Positions 25,204 to 32,993 of a DNA stretch of 32,993 nt are shown one piece after another. The notes under the pieces are model-generated. The model had not been told where the DNA came from. It saw nothing but the letters and a program-made list of their open reading frames with translations, and made no database searches. The stretch's first letter is position 1; every line of letters starts with the position of its first letter. Both the position numbers and the translations under genes were made by a program. The DNA comes from Oxalobacteraceae bacterium (lineage in GTDB: Bacteria; Pseudomonadota; Gammaproteobacteria; Burkholderiales; Burkholderiaceae_D). The stretch lies in NCBI GenBank assembly GCA_947466695.1, contig CANIFC010000012.1:1-32993 (forward strand). The letters are read 5' to 3'.

Positions 25204-26253
25204 TCACACCGTCGCAATGGGTGTGACGGGTGAGCCGACCGCACCCGGCAGGCGCAACGGCGGTGCCGTCAGCATGAACCGATGGCGCTTGTGCTGCGCC
25301 AGCCAGTTTGCCAGTTCCGGCAAGTACCAGAGCTCACCGAGTGGCAAACCCAGCTTGAACAGGCAGTGATGGTGCAGTGGCAAAACGGATTTTTTACCCG
25401 CCATCACTAGCGCTGGGTAAGCCTCTACCGCATAGTTATCTGCGCACAGTGCCGTAATGCCGGACTCGGTAATCCAGTTCAGCAGACGCTCGTCGCGCCC
25501 GTTTAAGACCGAACAGGAATGATGCAGCACATGCGGATCGGGCTGACCGCCCATGCCCACCACCAGTTCGGCAAACCCGGTGCGCAGCACCAGCATGTCG
25601 CCGGCCTCCACCTCGACGCCGTCCGCGGCCATGATTGCGCTCAACTCTTCATAGCCGATCAGCTGGCGCGCCTGGCCATAATGCCGGAATAGATCAACCA
25701 AAACACCGCGCCCCTGCATGCCGTGCTTCGCCATGTGCTCTATCCCCAGAGATTTGGCAAACGACAGGCCCGGGCCATCGCACCCACAGGCTTGCTCCTG
25801 ACCGTCGTCGGCATACTTGAGCGGCCCCTGAATATCGCGGCCAGCCCGATAGCCGTTGTAATACACCAGCTCATCATGCCCGTCGCCATCGGCATCAAAC
25901 CTTGCCCCGACATGCGCCAGCGCATCCCATTGTGTTGAGTACTGCAGCGAGATCAGTACCTGGTCGTCCGACACCACATCAATGCACTCCGGGTCAAGCT
26001 TGGACATGGGAAAGTTAAGCATCGGCTTGCCATCGCGATAGGTCGGCTCCAGACGCGGTGGATTACGCCTTGGATTAAGCGCGTTGCCGCCGGGAAGATC
26101 CAATGGCAGCGAAAGACAAAAACTCTTGCCCTCGCGGATTTCTGCCGCAGCTTTCAGTATTTGCTGCTGCCCGATCAGATTAACGCGACCGAGCTGGTCG
26201 TCGGCCCCAAAGTCACCCCAGTTCGATCCCGCAGGACGATTTTTCCATCTCAT
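25204..26253 (-). CDS. Cyclase-family metal-dependent hydrolase
   Basis: 349 aa, no signal peptide. It opens RWKNRPAGSNWGDFGADDQLGRVNLI, the typical start of the longer cyclase-family (PF04199) proteins. STQWDALAHVG at ~105-115 carries the Asp/His metal-binding core, and CADNYAVEAYP and LPLHHHCLFKLGLPLGE contribute the remaining histidines and acid. Relatives include kynurenine formamidase and isatin hydrolase, which open amide or lactam bonds with a divalent metal. The specific substrate here is unknown. It is divergent from the SDR and two ligase genes, so it may serve the same pathway through a shared control region. Cytosolic. Confidence 0.85.
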   Translation of the reverse strand: MRWKNRPAGSNWGDFGADDQLGRVNLIGQQQILKAAAEIREGKSFCLSLPLDLPGGNALNPRRNPPRLEPTYRDGKPMLNFPMSKLDPECIDVVSDDQVLISLQYSTQWDALAHVGARFDADGDGHDELVYYNGYRAGRDIQGPLKYADDGQEQACGCDGPGLSFAKSLGIEHMAKHGMQGRGVLVDLFRHYGQARQLIGYEELSAIMAADGVEVEAGDMLVLRTGFAELVVGMGGQPDPHVLHHSCSVLNGRDERLLNWITESGITALCADNYAVEAYPALVMAGKKSVLPLHHHCLFKLGLPLGELWYLPELANWLAQHKRHRFMLTAPPLRLPGAVGSPVTPIATV

Positions 26254-26805
26254 GAACAGTCTCCTTGTTGAGCAAAACAGTGATTACCATCAGCTGGCGC
26301 GAAGCGCACGTACGATGCCATGACAATCAGAAAGCAGGAAAAACTACACTTTTACGTCTCCCGTGTATCCCCGCGAGTGCGTCCCGCAATTGACCAATGC
26401 ATTAGTGACGCTACATCAGGCTACTCTGAAATGATCTGGCGGGCGAATACTTTAGCGATTCGTTCTGCATAGCAGAATCTCCATTCTCTACAAAGTGGTC
26501 AATCGCAAGGAAATTTTCCGGCGTATCGCCCGTGACACGCAGCGCTTATGCCGGGTCTTCGCCATGGCACTATGCAGACGGTGAGCGGCATAAAATTGCG
26601 GCCTTCTTTACTTGTGTAGTCGACACTGCTACTATTAATTTCAACAAGACGAAGTTTCACCATGCAGTATTGAAAGCAATGATCATCAGGCTAAAACATC
26701 CGGCGCCAGTAAAACGCTAGTGACGCCGGTAACGCCGGTGATGCCAGCACCCGCAACGACCACAGAGTCGCCGGTTCACTTGAAACATGTTGAGGAGACT
26801 GCAGG
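26254..26805. other. Divergent intergenic region of the catabolic cluster
   Basis: About 550 bp between the leftward cyclase and the rightward SDR. It includes a good sigma-70-like promoter toward the SDR (26607-26635) and a short direct repeat ACGCCGGT at about 26724 and 26733. I see no gene; the frame at 26532-26720 lacks any protein-like features. Confidence 0.55.
26607..26635 (+). promoter_or_regulatory. Candidate sigma-70 promoter for the SDR-ligase genes
   Basis: TTTACT (26607-26612) and TACTAT (26630-26635) are separated by exactly 17 bp. The spacer contains the small inverted repeat GTGT-AGTCG-ACAC, which could be an operator. The transcript would have a leader of about 160 nt before the SDR ATG. 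Confidence 0.45.
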
Positions 26806-27579
26806 ATGAACGTCAGGGAGCTATTCAAGATTGAAGGCAAGGTGGCGCTGGTCACCGGTGGTTCACGCGGGCTCGGTCTGCAGATCGCCGAGGCGCTGGG
26901 CGAAATGGGCTGCAAGCTAGCCCTCACCGCACGCAAGGCCGATGAGCTGGTGCAAGCCAGAACCCATCTTGAGACCCTGGGCATCGAGGTGCTGACCATC
27001 GTCAATGACCTTACTGATACCGCACAGATTCCTGGTATGGTTGAGCAGGTCATAGAGCGTTTCGGCACCATTGATATCCTGGTCAATAACGCCGGCGCCA
27101 CCTGGGGTGCGCCAGCCGAAGAGTATCCGGATGCCGCCTGGCACAAGGTCATGGACCTGAACGTCAATGCCCTTTTTTTTGTCGCCCGCGAAGTGGCACG
27201 GCGCTGCATGATTCCGCAACAGTCCGGCAAGATCATCAACATTGCCTCGGTGGCTGGCCTGCGCGGCAGCGCCACCAACGTCTCCACGATCGCCTATCAC
27301 ACCTCCAAAGGCGCAGTGGTCAACTTCACCCGCGCACTGGCCTCGGAATGGGGCAAATACAATATCAACGTCAACGCGATCTGCCCCGGCTTTTTTCCCT
27401 CAAAAATGTCGGCAGGATTACTCGGGCAAGTCGGCGAAACCGTCATCGCCCGCGCGCCGTTGCACCGGATCGGTGGCGATGACGACTTGAAAGGGGCAGC
27501 AGTTTTTTTGGCCTCTGAAGCCTCACGCCACATCACAGGACAAAACCTGGCGGTAGACGGCGGCATGAGCATCGTCTGA
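26806..27579 (+). CDS. SDR family oxidoreductase
   Basis: 257 aa, a classical short-chain dehydrogenase. The coenzyme motif TGGSRGLG is at 17-24, NNAG at 94-97, the catalytic Ser at about 148 (NIASVAG), and Tyr164-x3-Lys168 (YHTSK). The end GQNLAVDGGMSIV is typical for the family. The Arg after the glycine motif and the TARK segment suggest NADP(H) preference. GAGGAG lies 8 nt before the ATG. It probably oxidises or reduces a hydroxyl/keto group in the pathway served by the two acyl-CoA ligases that follow on the same strand, 124 bp and further downstream. Confidence 0.93.
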   Translation: MNVRELFKIEGKVALVTGGSRGLGLQIAEALGEMGCKLALTARKADELVQARTHLETLGIEVLTIVNDLTDTAQIPGMVEQVIERFGTIDILVNNAGATWGAPAEEYPDAAWHKVMDLNVNALFFVAREVARRCMIPQQSGKIINIASVAGLRGSATNVSTIAYHTSKGAVVNFTRALASEWGKYNINVNAICPGFFPSKMSAGLLGQVGETVIARAPLHRIGGDDDLKGAAVFLASEASRHITGQNLAVDGGMSIV

Positions 27580-27703
27580 TTTTCAGCTGATGTTAGCAAC
27601 GGCGCGAGTCGCCATTGCCACAGCAAGAACGACCAACACACCGGGAACCGGTATGGCCAGCCCGCCACTCACTGCACAGCACTTCATTAACGAAAGCATA
27701 TCT

Positions 27704-29407
27704 ATGTCGGATCGTCACTTTGACTTTTGGCCCGAAGCCCTGCCGCATCACCTCAGCGTACCGGCCACCAACCTGTATTACAACGTTGAGGTGGCGGCAG
27801 CACGCTTCCCGGACAAGCCATTTATACTGTTCTACGACACGCCGGTAAGTTTCGCCCGGTTCAAGGATGAAACGCAGCGCATCGCCGGCTATCTGGAGCA
27901 GGTGTGCGGCATCAAAAAAGGCGACCGCGTCCTGCTTTTCATGCAGAACAGCCCGCAGTTCATGCTGGCCTACTACGCCATCTTGCGGGCCAATGCGGTG
28001 GTCGTGCCGGTCAACCCGATGAACCTGACCAACGAGTTACGCCATCTGCTCACCGATACCGGCGCGACGACTGCCTTTGTGGCACAAGATCTGCTGGCAC
28101 AGGTTCAGCCATTGCTAGATCAGGCGCCGGGCCAAGGTCTGGATCATGTGATCGCGGTGGCGTATTGCGATTATCTCGGTCAGGAAACGACAACGACGGT
28201 ACCAGCGTTCGTTGCCGCGCCGCGCCAGCAGTTTACCGGGCCGGGAATCGCGCTCTGGCACGAGGTACTGGACCGACAACTGATACCAGGACCGCTGACG
28301 GCCGGACCGGACGATTTATGCGTCATGCCTTATACCTCCGGCACCACGGGCCAACCCAAGGGCTGCATGCACAGCCACCGTACTGTCATGTATAACGCAA
28401 TTGCCGCCGGCGAATGGTTTGGCTCGCCGCAGGACACTGTGCTGCTGTCTGTGCTGCCGCTATTTCATGTCACGGGCATGCAAAGTGGCATGAACGGCCC
28501 GCTCTTTACCGGCTGCACCGTCGTTGTTCTGCCACGCTGGGATTCGGATGCCGCCGCACTTGCCGTCGAGCGCTATCGCATCTCGACGCTGGCATTGATT
28601 TCCACCATGGTGGTCGATTTACTGTTCAACCCGCGCATCGCGCAATACGACCTGACGAGCGTCAAGACCATCCGCGGTGGTGGTGCCGCCATGCCGGCAG
28701 CGGTTGCACAAAAGCTGCAGGACCTGTTGGGCGTCGCTTACGTGGAAGGTTACGGCATGTCCGAAACCATCGCCCCTACACACCTGAACCCACAGGCCCG
28801 GCCAAAACAGCAATGCCTGGGGATACCGATCTTTGATGTCGACGCCAGGGTAGTCGACCCGCAAACCCTGCGTGCGGTGGAGCAAGGCGAAACTGGTGAA
28901 ATTCTGGTGCACGGCCCGCAGGTGATGCTGGGCTACTGGAATAATCCGGCCGCAACCAAAGAGGTGTTTGCCGAAATCGACGGCAAACGTTTCCTGCGTA
29001 CCGGTGACCTGGCCAGGGTCGACGCCGATGGCTATTTTTTCATGGTCGATCGGCTCAAGCGCATGATCAATGTCGCCGGCTTCAAGGTCTGGCCAACCGA
29101 AGTGGAAGGCTATATGTACCAGCATCCGGCGATTCAGGAAGTGTGCATCTTCGCCAGCTTCGATGAGCGGCGTGGCGAATCGGTCAAGGCGGCCATCGTG
29201 TTAAGGGCCGGCATGCAGGAATCGATCAGCGCGCAGGACATCATCGACTGGGCACATCAGAACATGGCCGCTTACAAAATTCCGCGCACTATCGAATTTT
29301 TAGATCAGTTGCCAAAATCGGGGACGGGAAAAATACAATGGCGCAGCTTGCAGGAGCGTGAACTGCCAGCACCAGGAAAAGAAGCGAAGGCGCCCTCGAA
29401 GGGATAA
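27704..29407 (+). CDS. Acyl-CoA synthetase, long-chain fatty acid-CoA ligase-like
   Basis: 567 aa from ATG 27704 (start of MSDRHFDFWPEALP); the frame is open to 27590 but the extra residues look non-coding. AMP-binding motif YTSGTTGQPKG at ~210-220, YGMSET near the acyl-binding site, RTGDLARVDADGYFFMVDRLKRM as the hinge region, and the catalytic Lys in KSGTGKIQWRSL at the C-terminus. It should activate a carboxylic acid to its CoA thioester with ATP. Lies between the SDR and a second ligase of the same superfamily. Confidence 0.93.
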   Translation: MSDRHFDFWPEALPHHLSVPATNLYYNVEVAAARFPDKPFILFYDTPVSFARFKDETQRIAGYLEQVCGIKKGDRVLLFMQNSPQFMLAYYAILRANAVVVPVNPMNLTNELRHLLTDTGATTAFVAQDLLAQVQPLLDQAPGQGLDHVIAVAYCDYLGQETTTTVPAFVAAPRQQFTGPGIALWHEVLDRQLIPGPLTAGPDDLCVMPYTSGTTGQPKGCMHSHRTVMYNAIAAGEWFGSPQDTVLLSVLPLFHVTGMQSGMNGPLFTGCTVVVLPRWDSDAAALAVERYRISTLALISTMVVDLLFNPRIAQYDLTSVKTIRGGGAAMPAAVAQKLQDLLGVAYVEGYGMSETIAPTHLNPQARPKQQCLGIPIFDVDARVVDPQTLRAVEQGETGEILVHGPQVMLGYWNNPAATKEVFAEIDGKRFLRTGDLARVDADGYFFMVDRLKRMINVAGFKVWPTEVEGYMYQHPAIQEVCIFASFDERRGESVKAAIVLRAGMQESISAQDIIDWAHQNMAAYKIPRTIEFLDQLPKSGTGKIQWRSLQERELPAPGKEAKAPSKG

Positions 29408-29534
29408 CGACATCCAGCCATGAATGACACATGACAGCATGTGAGTTTTTATCGACTCACATAAACGGCAACATGGCATGCGTCATGACATGGGCACACT
29501 TACCGGGAATAACAGCATGAAGCAGGACACCACA

Positions 29535-31082
29535 ATGGACATAGCAGAACTACTCGAGTCACCTTTTTATACCATCTCCGAACTACTGCGTCTGCACGCT
29601 TCACAGCAGCCGCAGCATCTGGCCCTGATCCAGGGTGAGCAACAACTGGACTACGCCGCACTCGATCAGTTACTCGACCGCACTGCCAGCGCCTTGCAGC
29701 GCGATGGCGTGCAGGTGGGAGACTCCGTGGCAATTTGTGCCGCTGCCTCGATCAACTATGCGGTTATTTTTCTTGGCGCCCTGCGCGCTGGCGTGACAGT
29801 GGTACCGCTTGCACCCTCCTCCACCGCTGCAAGCCTGGTAGCGATGGCGGCCGACGCTGGGGCACGCCTGCTGTTTGCCGATAGCGCAGTGGCACAACAA
29901 CTATCACCTTTGGCGGAATCGCTTGCCACGCGAATGATCACCATCGACAGTGCGCAATTTGAGGACTGGCTGGCACCAGCCAACAGCCAGCCGGCAGCGG
30001 TAACGATCCCGCCAGAACTGCCCTTCAATATTATTTATTCCTCTGGCACCACTGGCGCGCCCAAGGGCATCGTGCAATCGCATGCCATGCGCTGGATGCA
30101 TGTCCGGCGCGGCACGCTCACCGGCTACGGACCGCAGGCAGTCACCCTGATTTCAACGCCGCTCTATTCCAACACCACCCTCGTCAGTTTCTTTCCTACT
30201 TTGGCACTGGGTGGCACCGTCGTACTGCTGGCTAAATTTGACGCTGCCACCTATCTGGCGCTGGCCGAACAGCATCGGGTGACCCATACCATGCTCGTTC
30301 CGGTGCAATATCAGCGCCTGATGGCCCACGCGACATTCGACCAGACCGACCTGTCCGCATTTCGCATGAAGTTCTCTACCAGCGCACCGTTTGGTGCCGC
30401 CTTGAAAGCCGATATCCTGCAGCGCTGGCCCGGCGGGCTCATCGAATATTACGGCATGACCGAAGGCGGAGGCACCTGCATGCTGGCGGCGCACGAGTTT
30501 CCGCATAAGCTGCACACGGTCGGCTGCCCGGCACCGGAACATGACATCCGCCTCATCGACGAAGACGGACGCGAAGTGGCGCAAGGCGAAACCGGCGAGG
30601 TGGTCGGACATTCGGCTGCCATGATGACCGCCTACTACAAGCAGCCAGCCAAGACCGCCGAAGCGGAATGGCATGATGCCAGCGGCAAGCGCTTCATACG
30701 TACCGGTGACGTCGGGCGCTTTGATGAGGACTGTTTCCTGATCCTGCTGGACCGCAAGAAAGACATGATAATCTCGGGCGGATTCAATATCTATCCGAGT
30801 GATCTTGAAGCGATCCTGAGCCAGCATCCCGAGGTGGCGGAAGTGGCGGTAGTAGGCGTTGCATCAACCCGCTGGGGCGAAACGCCCGTGGCGTTTGCAG
30901 TCAGGCGTGCAGACTCAGAGTTAACCGCCGAAAGCTTGCTGGCGTGGGCCAATGCGCAACTGGGCAAGACCCAGCGGCTGGCAGCAGTTGAGATGATAGA
31001 AAGCCTGCCACGCAGCACCATAGGAAAAGTGCTCAAGCGCAGCTTGCGCGATGAGTTCCAGCAAAGGGGCGCGCTGGCATAA
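29535..31082 (+). CDS. Class I adenylate-forming enzyme (acyl-CoA ligase-like)
   Basis: 515 aa from the ATG with AGGA 7 nt upstream; in-frame Mets at 29517 and 29478 are alternatives. Motifs: YSSGTTGAPKG (168-178), YYGMTEGGG, RTGDVGRFDEDCFLILLDRKKDMIISGGFNIYP (A8 hinge) and the catalytic Lys in RSTIGKVLKRSL. The GxGxNIYP pattern favours a CoA ligase over a peptide-synthetase domain; no carrier or condensation domain is attached. It differs clearly from the preceding ligase, so the two probably act on different acids or steps. It ends the rightward cluster. Confidence 0.92.
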   Translation: MDIAELLESPFYTISELLRLHASQQPQHLALIQGEQQLDYAALDQLLDRTASALQRDGVQVGDSVAICAAASINYAVIFLGALRAGVTVVPLAPSSTAASLVAMAADAGARLLFADSAVAQQLSPLAESLATRMITIDSAQFEDWLAPANSQPAAVTIPPELPFNIIYSSGTTGAPKGIVQSHAMRWMHVRRGTLTGYGPQAVTLISTPLYSNTTLVSFFPTLALGGTVVLLAKFDAATYLALAEQHRVTHTMLVPVQYQRLMAHATFDQTDLSAFRMKFSTSAPFGAALKADILQRWPGGLIEYYGMTEGGGTCMLAAHEFPHKLHTVGCPAPEHDIRLIDEDGREVAQGETGEVVGHSAAMMTAYYKQPAKTAEAEWHDASGKRFIRTGDVGRFDEDCFLILLDRKKDMIISGGFNIYPSDLEAILSQHPEVAEVAVVGVASTRWGETPVAFAVRRADSELTAESLLAWANAQLGKTQRLAAVEMIESLPRSTIGKVLKRSLRDEFQQRGALA

Positions 31083-31212
31083 TCTGGCACACCTGAGCCT
31101 CAATTGCGGCGCTGCTGATTAAAGGAACAAGGAGGCAAGGGAATGCCGAATTTAGATTGAAAGGGAATAGTTACTGCTTAATTAATTTGAGGCGGCAACC
31201 GCAATTGAATTG

Positions 31213-31245
31213 TAGGGCGCGATGGGTTCTCTCTATTGCGCCCTA
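31213..31245. repeat. GC-rich palindrome TAGGGCGC/GCGCCCTA
   Basis: Perfect 8-bp arms (31213-31220 and 31238-31245) around a 17-nt centre whose ends can pair further. The TGTAGGGCGC...GCGCCCTA style is reminiscent of dispersed intergenic palindromes in proteobacteria. It may also act as a terminator for the ligase gene, though 130 bp from its stop. Confidence 0.55.
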
Positions 31246-31363
31246 TGTCATTTGCAAATAATGACATGCGGCGTAATTGCTACGCATTGTCGCCCTGCGC
31301 AAAGATTGCAGCTTACTGAGTTGGCTTGATTTCAAACGTGAGGCACGACCCCGACCTTCCCCC

Positions 31364-31387
31364 TGACGTGTTGACGTGTTGACGTGC
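31364..31387. repeat. Three tandem copies of TGACGTG(T/C)
   Basis: Two exact TGACGTGT units followed by TGACGTGC, in non-coding sequence. Confidence 0.85.
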
Positions 31388-31601
31388 ATTAAAAAGCGAG
31401 CATGCCAGAAACTTAGCGACTCTTTCTCAATATGGACTTTTTCAGAGTACCGTGTGGCTGAAATTAATTGTATCAGCGTGGTCAATATTCATCCACAGAG
31501 TCAAGATGCTTTTGGGAAGTAATAGATTCAAATTTCAACGACTGGACAACGAGTGCGTTCTTCAACAAAGTTGCCCGCGTTCGTTGCATGCTGGGTTGAG
31601 A

Positions 31602-31922
31602 TCAATCACTAAAAAGTTCTGCATGGGTACCGGCACGTACAAAGTTAATTGCATTGCCTTCGAGCTCATAAATAAGGAGAAAATCGCCGCCAATATGACA
31701 TTCGCGATGATCTGCCCATTCACCCTTAAGTGAGTGGTCGAGCCACTCCGCGCCCAAAGATACATCGTTGGCAATTAATAAAAGCATTGCTTCTTTGAGG
31801 CGCCTCATATCGTAACGGCCCGAATGTGAAAGGCGCTCCCAATCTTTCGTAAATGCCTTCGTGTAATCTGACGCTCTCGGCAGCGGCGCACGCTTACTTG
31901 CTGCTGTTTTTTTCGAGGTCAT
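31602..31922 (-). CDS. yafQ: Type II toxin, YafQ family (RelE/ParE superfamily)
   Basis: 106 aa from the ATG at 31920-31922; an open frame to 31946 adds 8 residues. The key YafQ residues are recognisable: DHSL, DHRECHIGGDFLLIYEL (catalytic His and Asp), and FVRAGTHAELF at the C-terminus. YafQ is a ribosome-dependent mRNA endoribonuclease that blocks translation. The N-terminal ~18 residues are basic and longer than in E. coli YafQ. The gene overlaps the antitoxin by about 29 bp and has no ribosome site of its own, so translation is probably coupled to the antitoxin. Confidence 0.92.
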   Translation of the reverse strand: MTSKKTAASKRAPLPRASDYTKAFTKDWERLSHSGRYDMRRLKEAMLLLIANDVSLGAEWLDHSLKGEWADHRECHIGGDFLLIYELEGNAINFVRAGTHAELFSD

Positions 31923-32175
31923 TGAATAAAGCGTCAGCAGAAGCAAAACGACTGCGGCGAGAAGCCATCATAGAGCGAGATTCTGCTATAGCCGCGCGCG
32001 TTTCTGCATTTGGTACTTTGAGTTCAAGGGGGAAAGCTTGATCTATGATTACCCTGCGCAAAAACAAACGAACAGCATCGGACATAGATAGTCCCATCGA
32101 AGCAAGCGCCTCACTTGCTTGAACTTTCGTTTCATCATCCACGCGCACGTGGAGCATCGACGTTGTAGTAGCCAT
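31894..32175 (-). CDS. dinJ: Antitoxin, RelB/DinJ family
   Basis: 93 aa. An N-terminal ribbon-helix-helix domain (SMLHVRVDDETKVQASEALASMGLSMSDAVRLFLRRV) binds DNA as a dimer, and the C-terminal half (SRRSRFASADALFNDL) wraps the YafQ toxin. It is first in the operon, as usual. AGGAT lies 11 nt before the ATG. Expected to repress its own promoter together with the toxin through the palindrome described at 32211-32228. Confidence 0.93.
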   Translation of the reverse strand: MATTTSMLHVRVDDETKVQASEALASMGLSMSDAVRLFLRRVIIDQAFPLELKVPNAETRAAIAESRSMMASRRSRFASADALFNDLEKNSSK

Positions 32176-32205
32176 AATGATTTAATCCTTTCATTCAATC
32201 CGGAC

Positions 32206-32234
32206 ATTATGTAACTCATATGAGATACAGTCAA
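32206..32234 (-). promoter_or_regulatory. Promoter of the dinJ-yafQ operon
   Basis: On the minus strand TTGACT (32229-32234) and CATAAT (32206-32211) are spaced by 17 bp, a strong sigma-70 pattern. Transcription would start near 32199, about 25 nt before the antitoxin ATG. Confidence 0.75.
32211..32228. promoter_or_regulatory. Palindromic operator in the promoter spacer
   Basis: GTA-a-CTCATATGAG-a-TAC is an 18-bp near-perfect palindrome with a 10-bp perfect core (32215-32224). It fills the spacer between -35 and -10, an ideal place for autorepression by the DinJ-YafQ complex. Confidence 0.7.
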
Positions 32235-32372
32235 GCACTTCGAAAAGAAGGTCATTTGATTTAGCAACGTTAGAAATACTTAAATGATATATCTCCAGTA
32301 AAGTATCTTTATAATAATAATTATTACCGACTAAAGAGTCACGAAATTATTGGCCATTAAAAAAATACCTGA

Positions 32373-32918
32373 TTAGTTACCAACCTCAGAGACCCGCAAA
32401 ATCCTTAGCGGTTGAGGCATTGTCTGTACTAAATTGCTGATTAATTGCAGCACCATAGCAGCAAGATTGAGTCGTCTGTTGAAACGAAATTGGAATTCTG
32501 CGAGGTAACGAGATGCATATTTTGCAAAATCAAATGCATGGTAAGTTCCAGACATAGAAGTCTTTAAATTTCCTAGTAAGGTATTCACCCAACGAAATTG
32601 AGGATGCATGGCCGCCTTTTTTCCTTTGCCAGTGACATGCGCCTGGTGGGTGACGTCATCTTGTGCCGTGACGCCACCAAAAGCCCTTAGCCCATCGGAC
32701 ACAGTGGTGGCTGAGGCGGCCAAATGTGCTTTTGCCCACGCCTGAATTTCCGTTTTCTGGAATGAGGCAACGATATCAAACCTCACGAACATCGGGTATC
32801 CTTTTCGGCCAGTCTGAACCGCAGCGATAAAGCGAATTTTATTCTCTGAACCTCGCCCAACCTTGCCGCCAGTTCGCTCACCTCTAAAGTGGACCCGTCC
32901 GTCCAGACAAATATTCAC
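32373..32918 (-). pseudogene. IS1595/ISXO2-type transposase, partial and probably inactive
   Basis: 181 aa from a GTG; the frame stays open upstream to the window edge, so the gene continues or is fused there. ERTGGKVGRGSENKIRFIAAV, ATTVSDGLRAFGGV (second catalytic Asp) and FRWVNTLLGNLKTSMSGTYHAF are hallmarks of the IS1595 DDE domain. At the place where relatives have VEVDDAYLGGERTGG, this sequence reads GRVHFRGERTGG, so the first catalytic Asp and a few residues around it are missing. The part upstream in this window (TGTAPCSCSRKGTILNY) does not resemble the usual zinc-ribbon or linker. I infer a decayed element. Its left end and terminal repeat are not identified. Confidence 0.75.
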
Positions 32919-32993
32919 ATAGTTTAAGATGGTGCCTTTTCTGCTACAGCTGCATGGCGCTGTCCCGGTTTTTGTGTTGTTGCTGTTGATTCT

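Larger units (their letters stand above)
31083..31601. other. Intergenic region with repeats, before the toxin-antitoxin pair
   Basis: About 520 bp without a convincing gene; AT content rises here. It holds a hairpin (31213-31245) and an octamer repeat (31364-31387). Open frames at 31243-31485 and 31452-31733 have no recognisable protein and lie over these repeats or over the toxin gene. Confidence 0.6.

Noticed and set aside
31452-31733. 93-aa plus-strand frame overlapping the toxin gene
   Set aside because: No family resemblance, and it lies antisense to the well-supported YafQ gene.

Overview
The window reads as a chromosomal segment of a betaproteobacterium, most likely Burkholderiales (Oxalobacteraceae-like). 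This is inferred from a MuxABC-OpmB type efflux operon, a PEP-CTERM surface protein behind a sigma-54 promoter, a bacterial alternative oxidase and a GC-rich backbone. No rRNA, tRNA or CRISPR array was seen, so the taxonomic call is an inference.

Region 1 (1-8.7 kb, minus strand, visibly AT-richer) is a defence-type operon. In transcription order it holds a 1,093-aa SNF2-like helicase with a degenerate PLD-like N-terminus, a zeta-toxin-like P-loop kinase, a 58-aa protein, a DUF4391 protein, a type III Mod adenine methyltransferase, a Fic protein and a broken type III Res start. The first three genes are joined by 4-bp ATGA overlaps and the others by gaps of 2-25 bp. Between Fic and the Res remnant lies a perfect 23-bp inverted repeat followed by a second hairpin. 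The Res frame stops before its Walker A motif, so the restriction motor is lost unless it continues outside the window. This island is the best candidate for an undescribed multi-gene system.

Region 2 (8.7-9.3 kb) is the island edge, with an orphan Rho-independent terminator and a rise in GC content. Region 3 (9.3-15.6 kb, plus strand) has a secreted creatininase-like protein with altered metal ligands, a YncE-like beta-propeller, an alternative oxidase, an alcohol dehydrogenase lacking two structural-zinc cysteines, and a fibro-slime PEP-CTERM protein with a -24/-12 promoter. Region 4 (15.6-24.9 kb, minus) is a complete tripartite RND pump: adaptor, two different permeases and an outer-membrane lipoprotein factor.

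Region 5 (25.2-31.1 kb) has a cyclase-family hydrolase on the minus strand facing away from an SDR and two acyl-CoA ligase-like enzymes on the plus strand. It looks like a small catabolic cluster for an unidentified carboxylic acid. Region 6 (31.1-33.0 kb, AT-rich) has intergenic repeats, a DinJ/YafQ toxin-antitoxin pair with its operator inside the promoter spacer, and the end of an IS1595/ISXO2-type transposase that appears to lack its first catalytic Asp. Mobile or defence DNA therefore lies at both ends of an otherwise ordinary chromosomal stretch.
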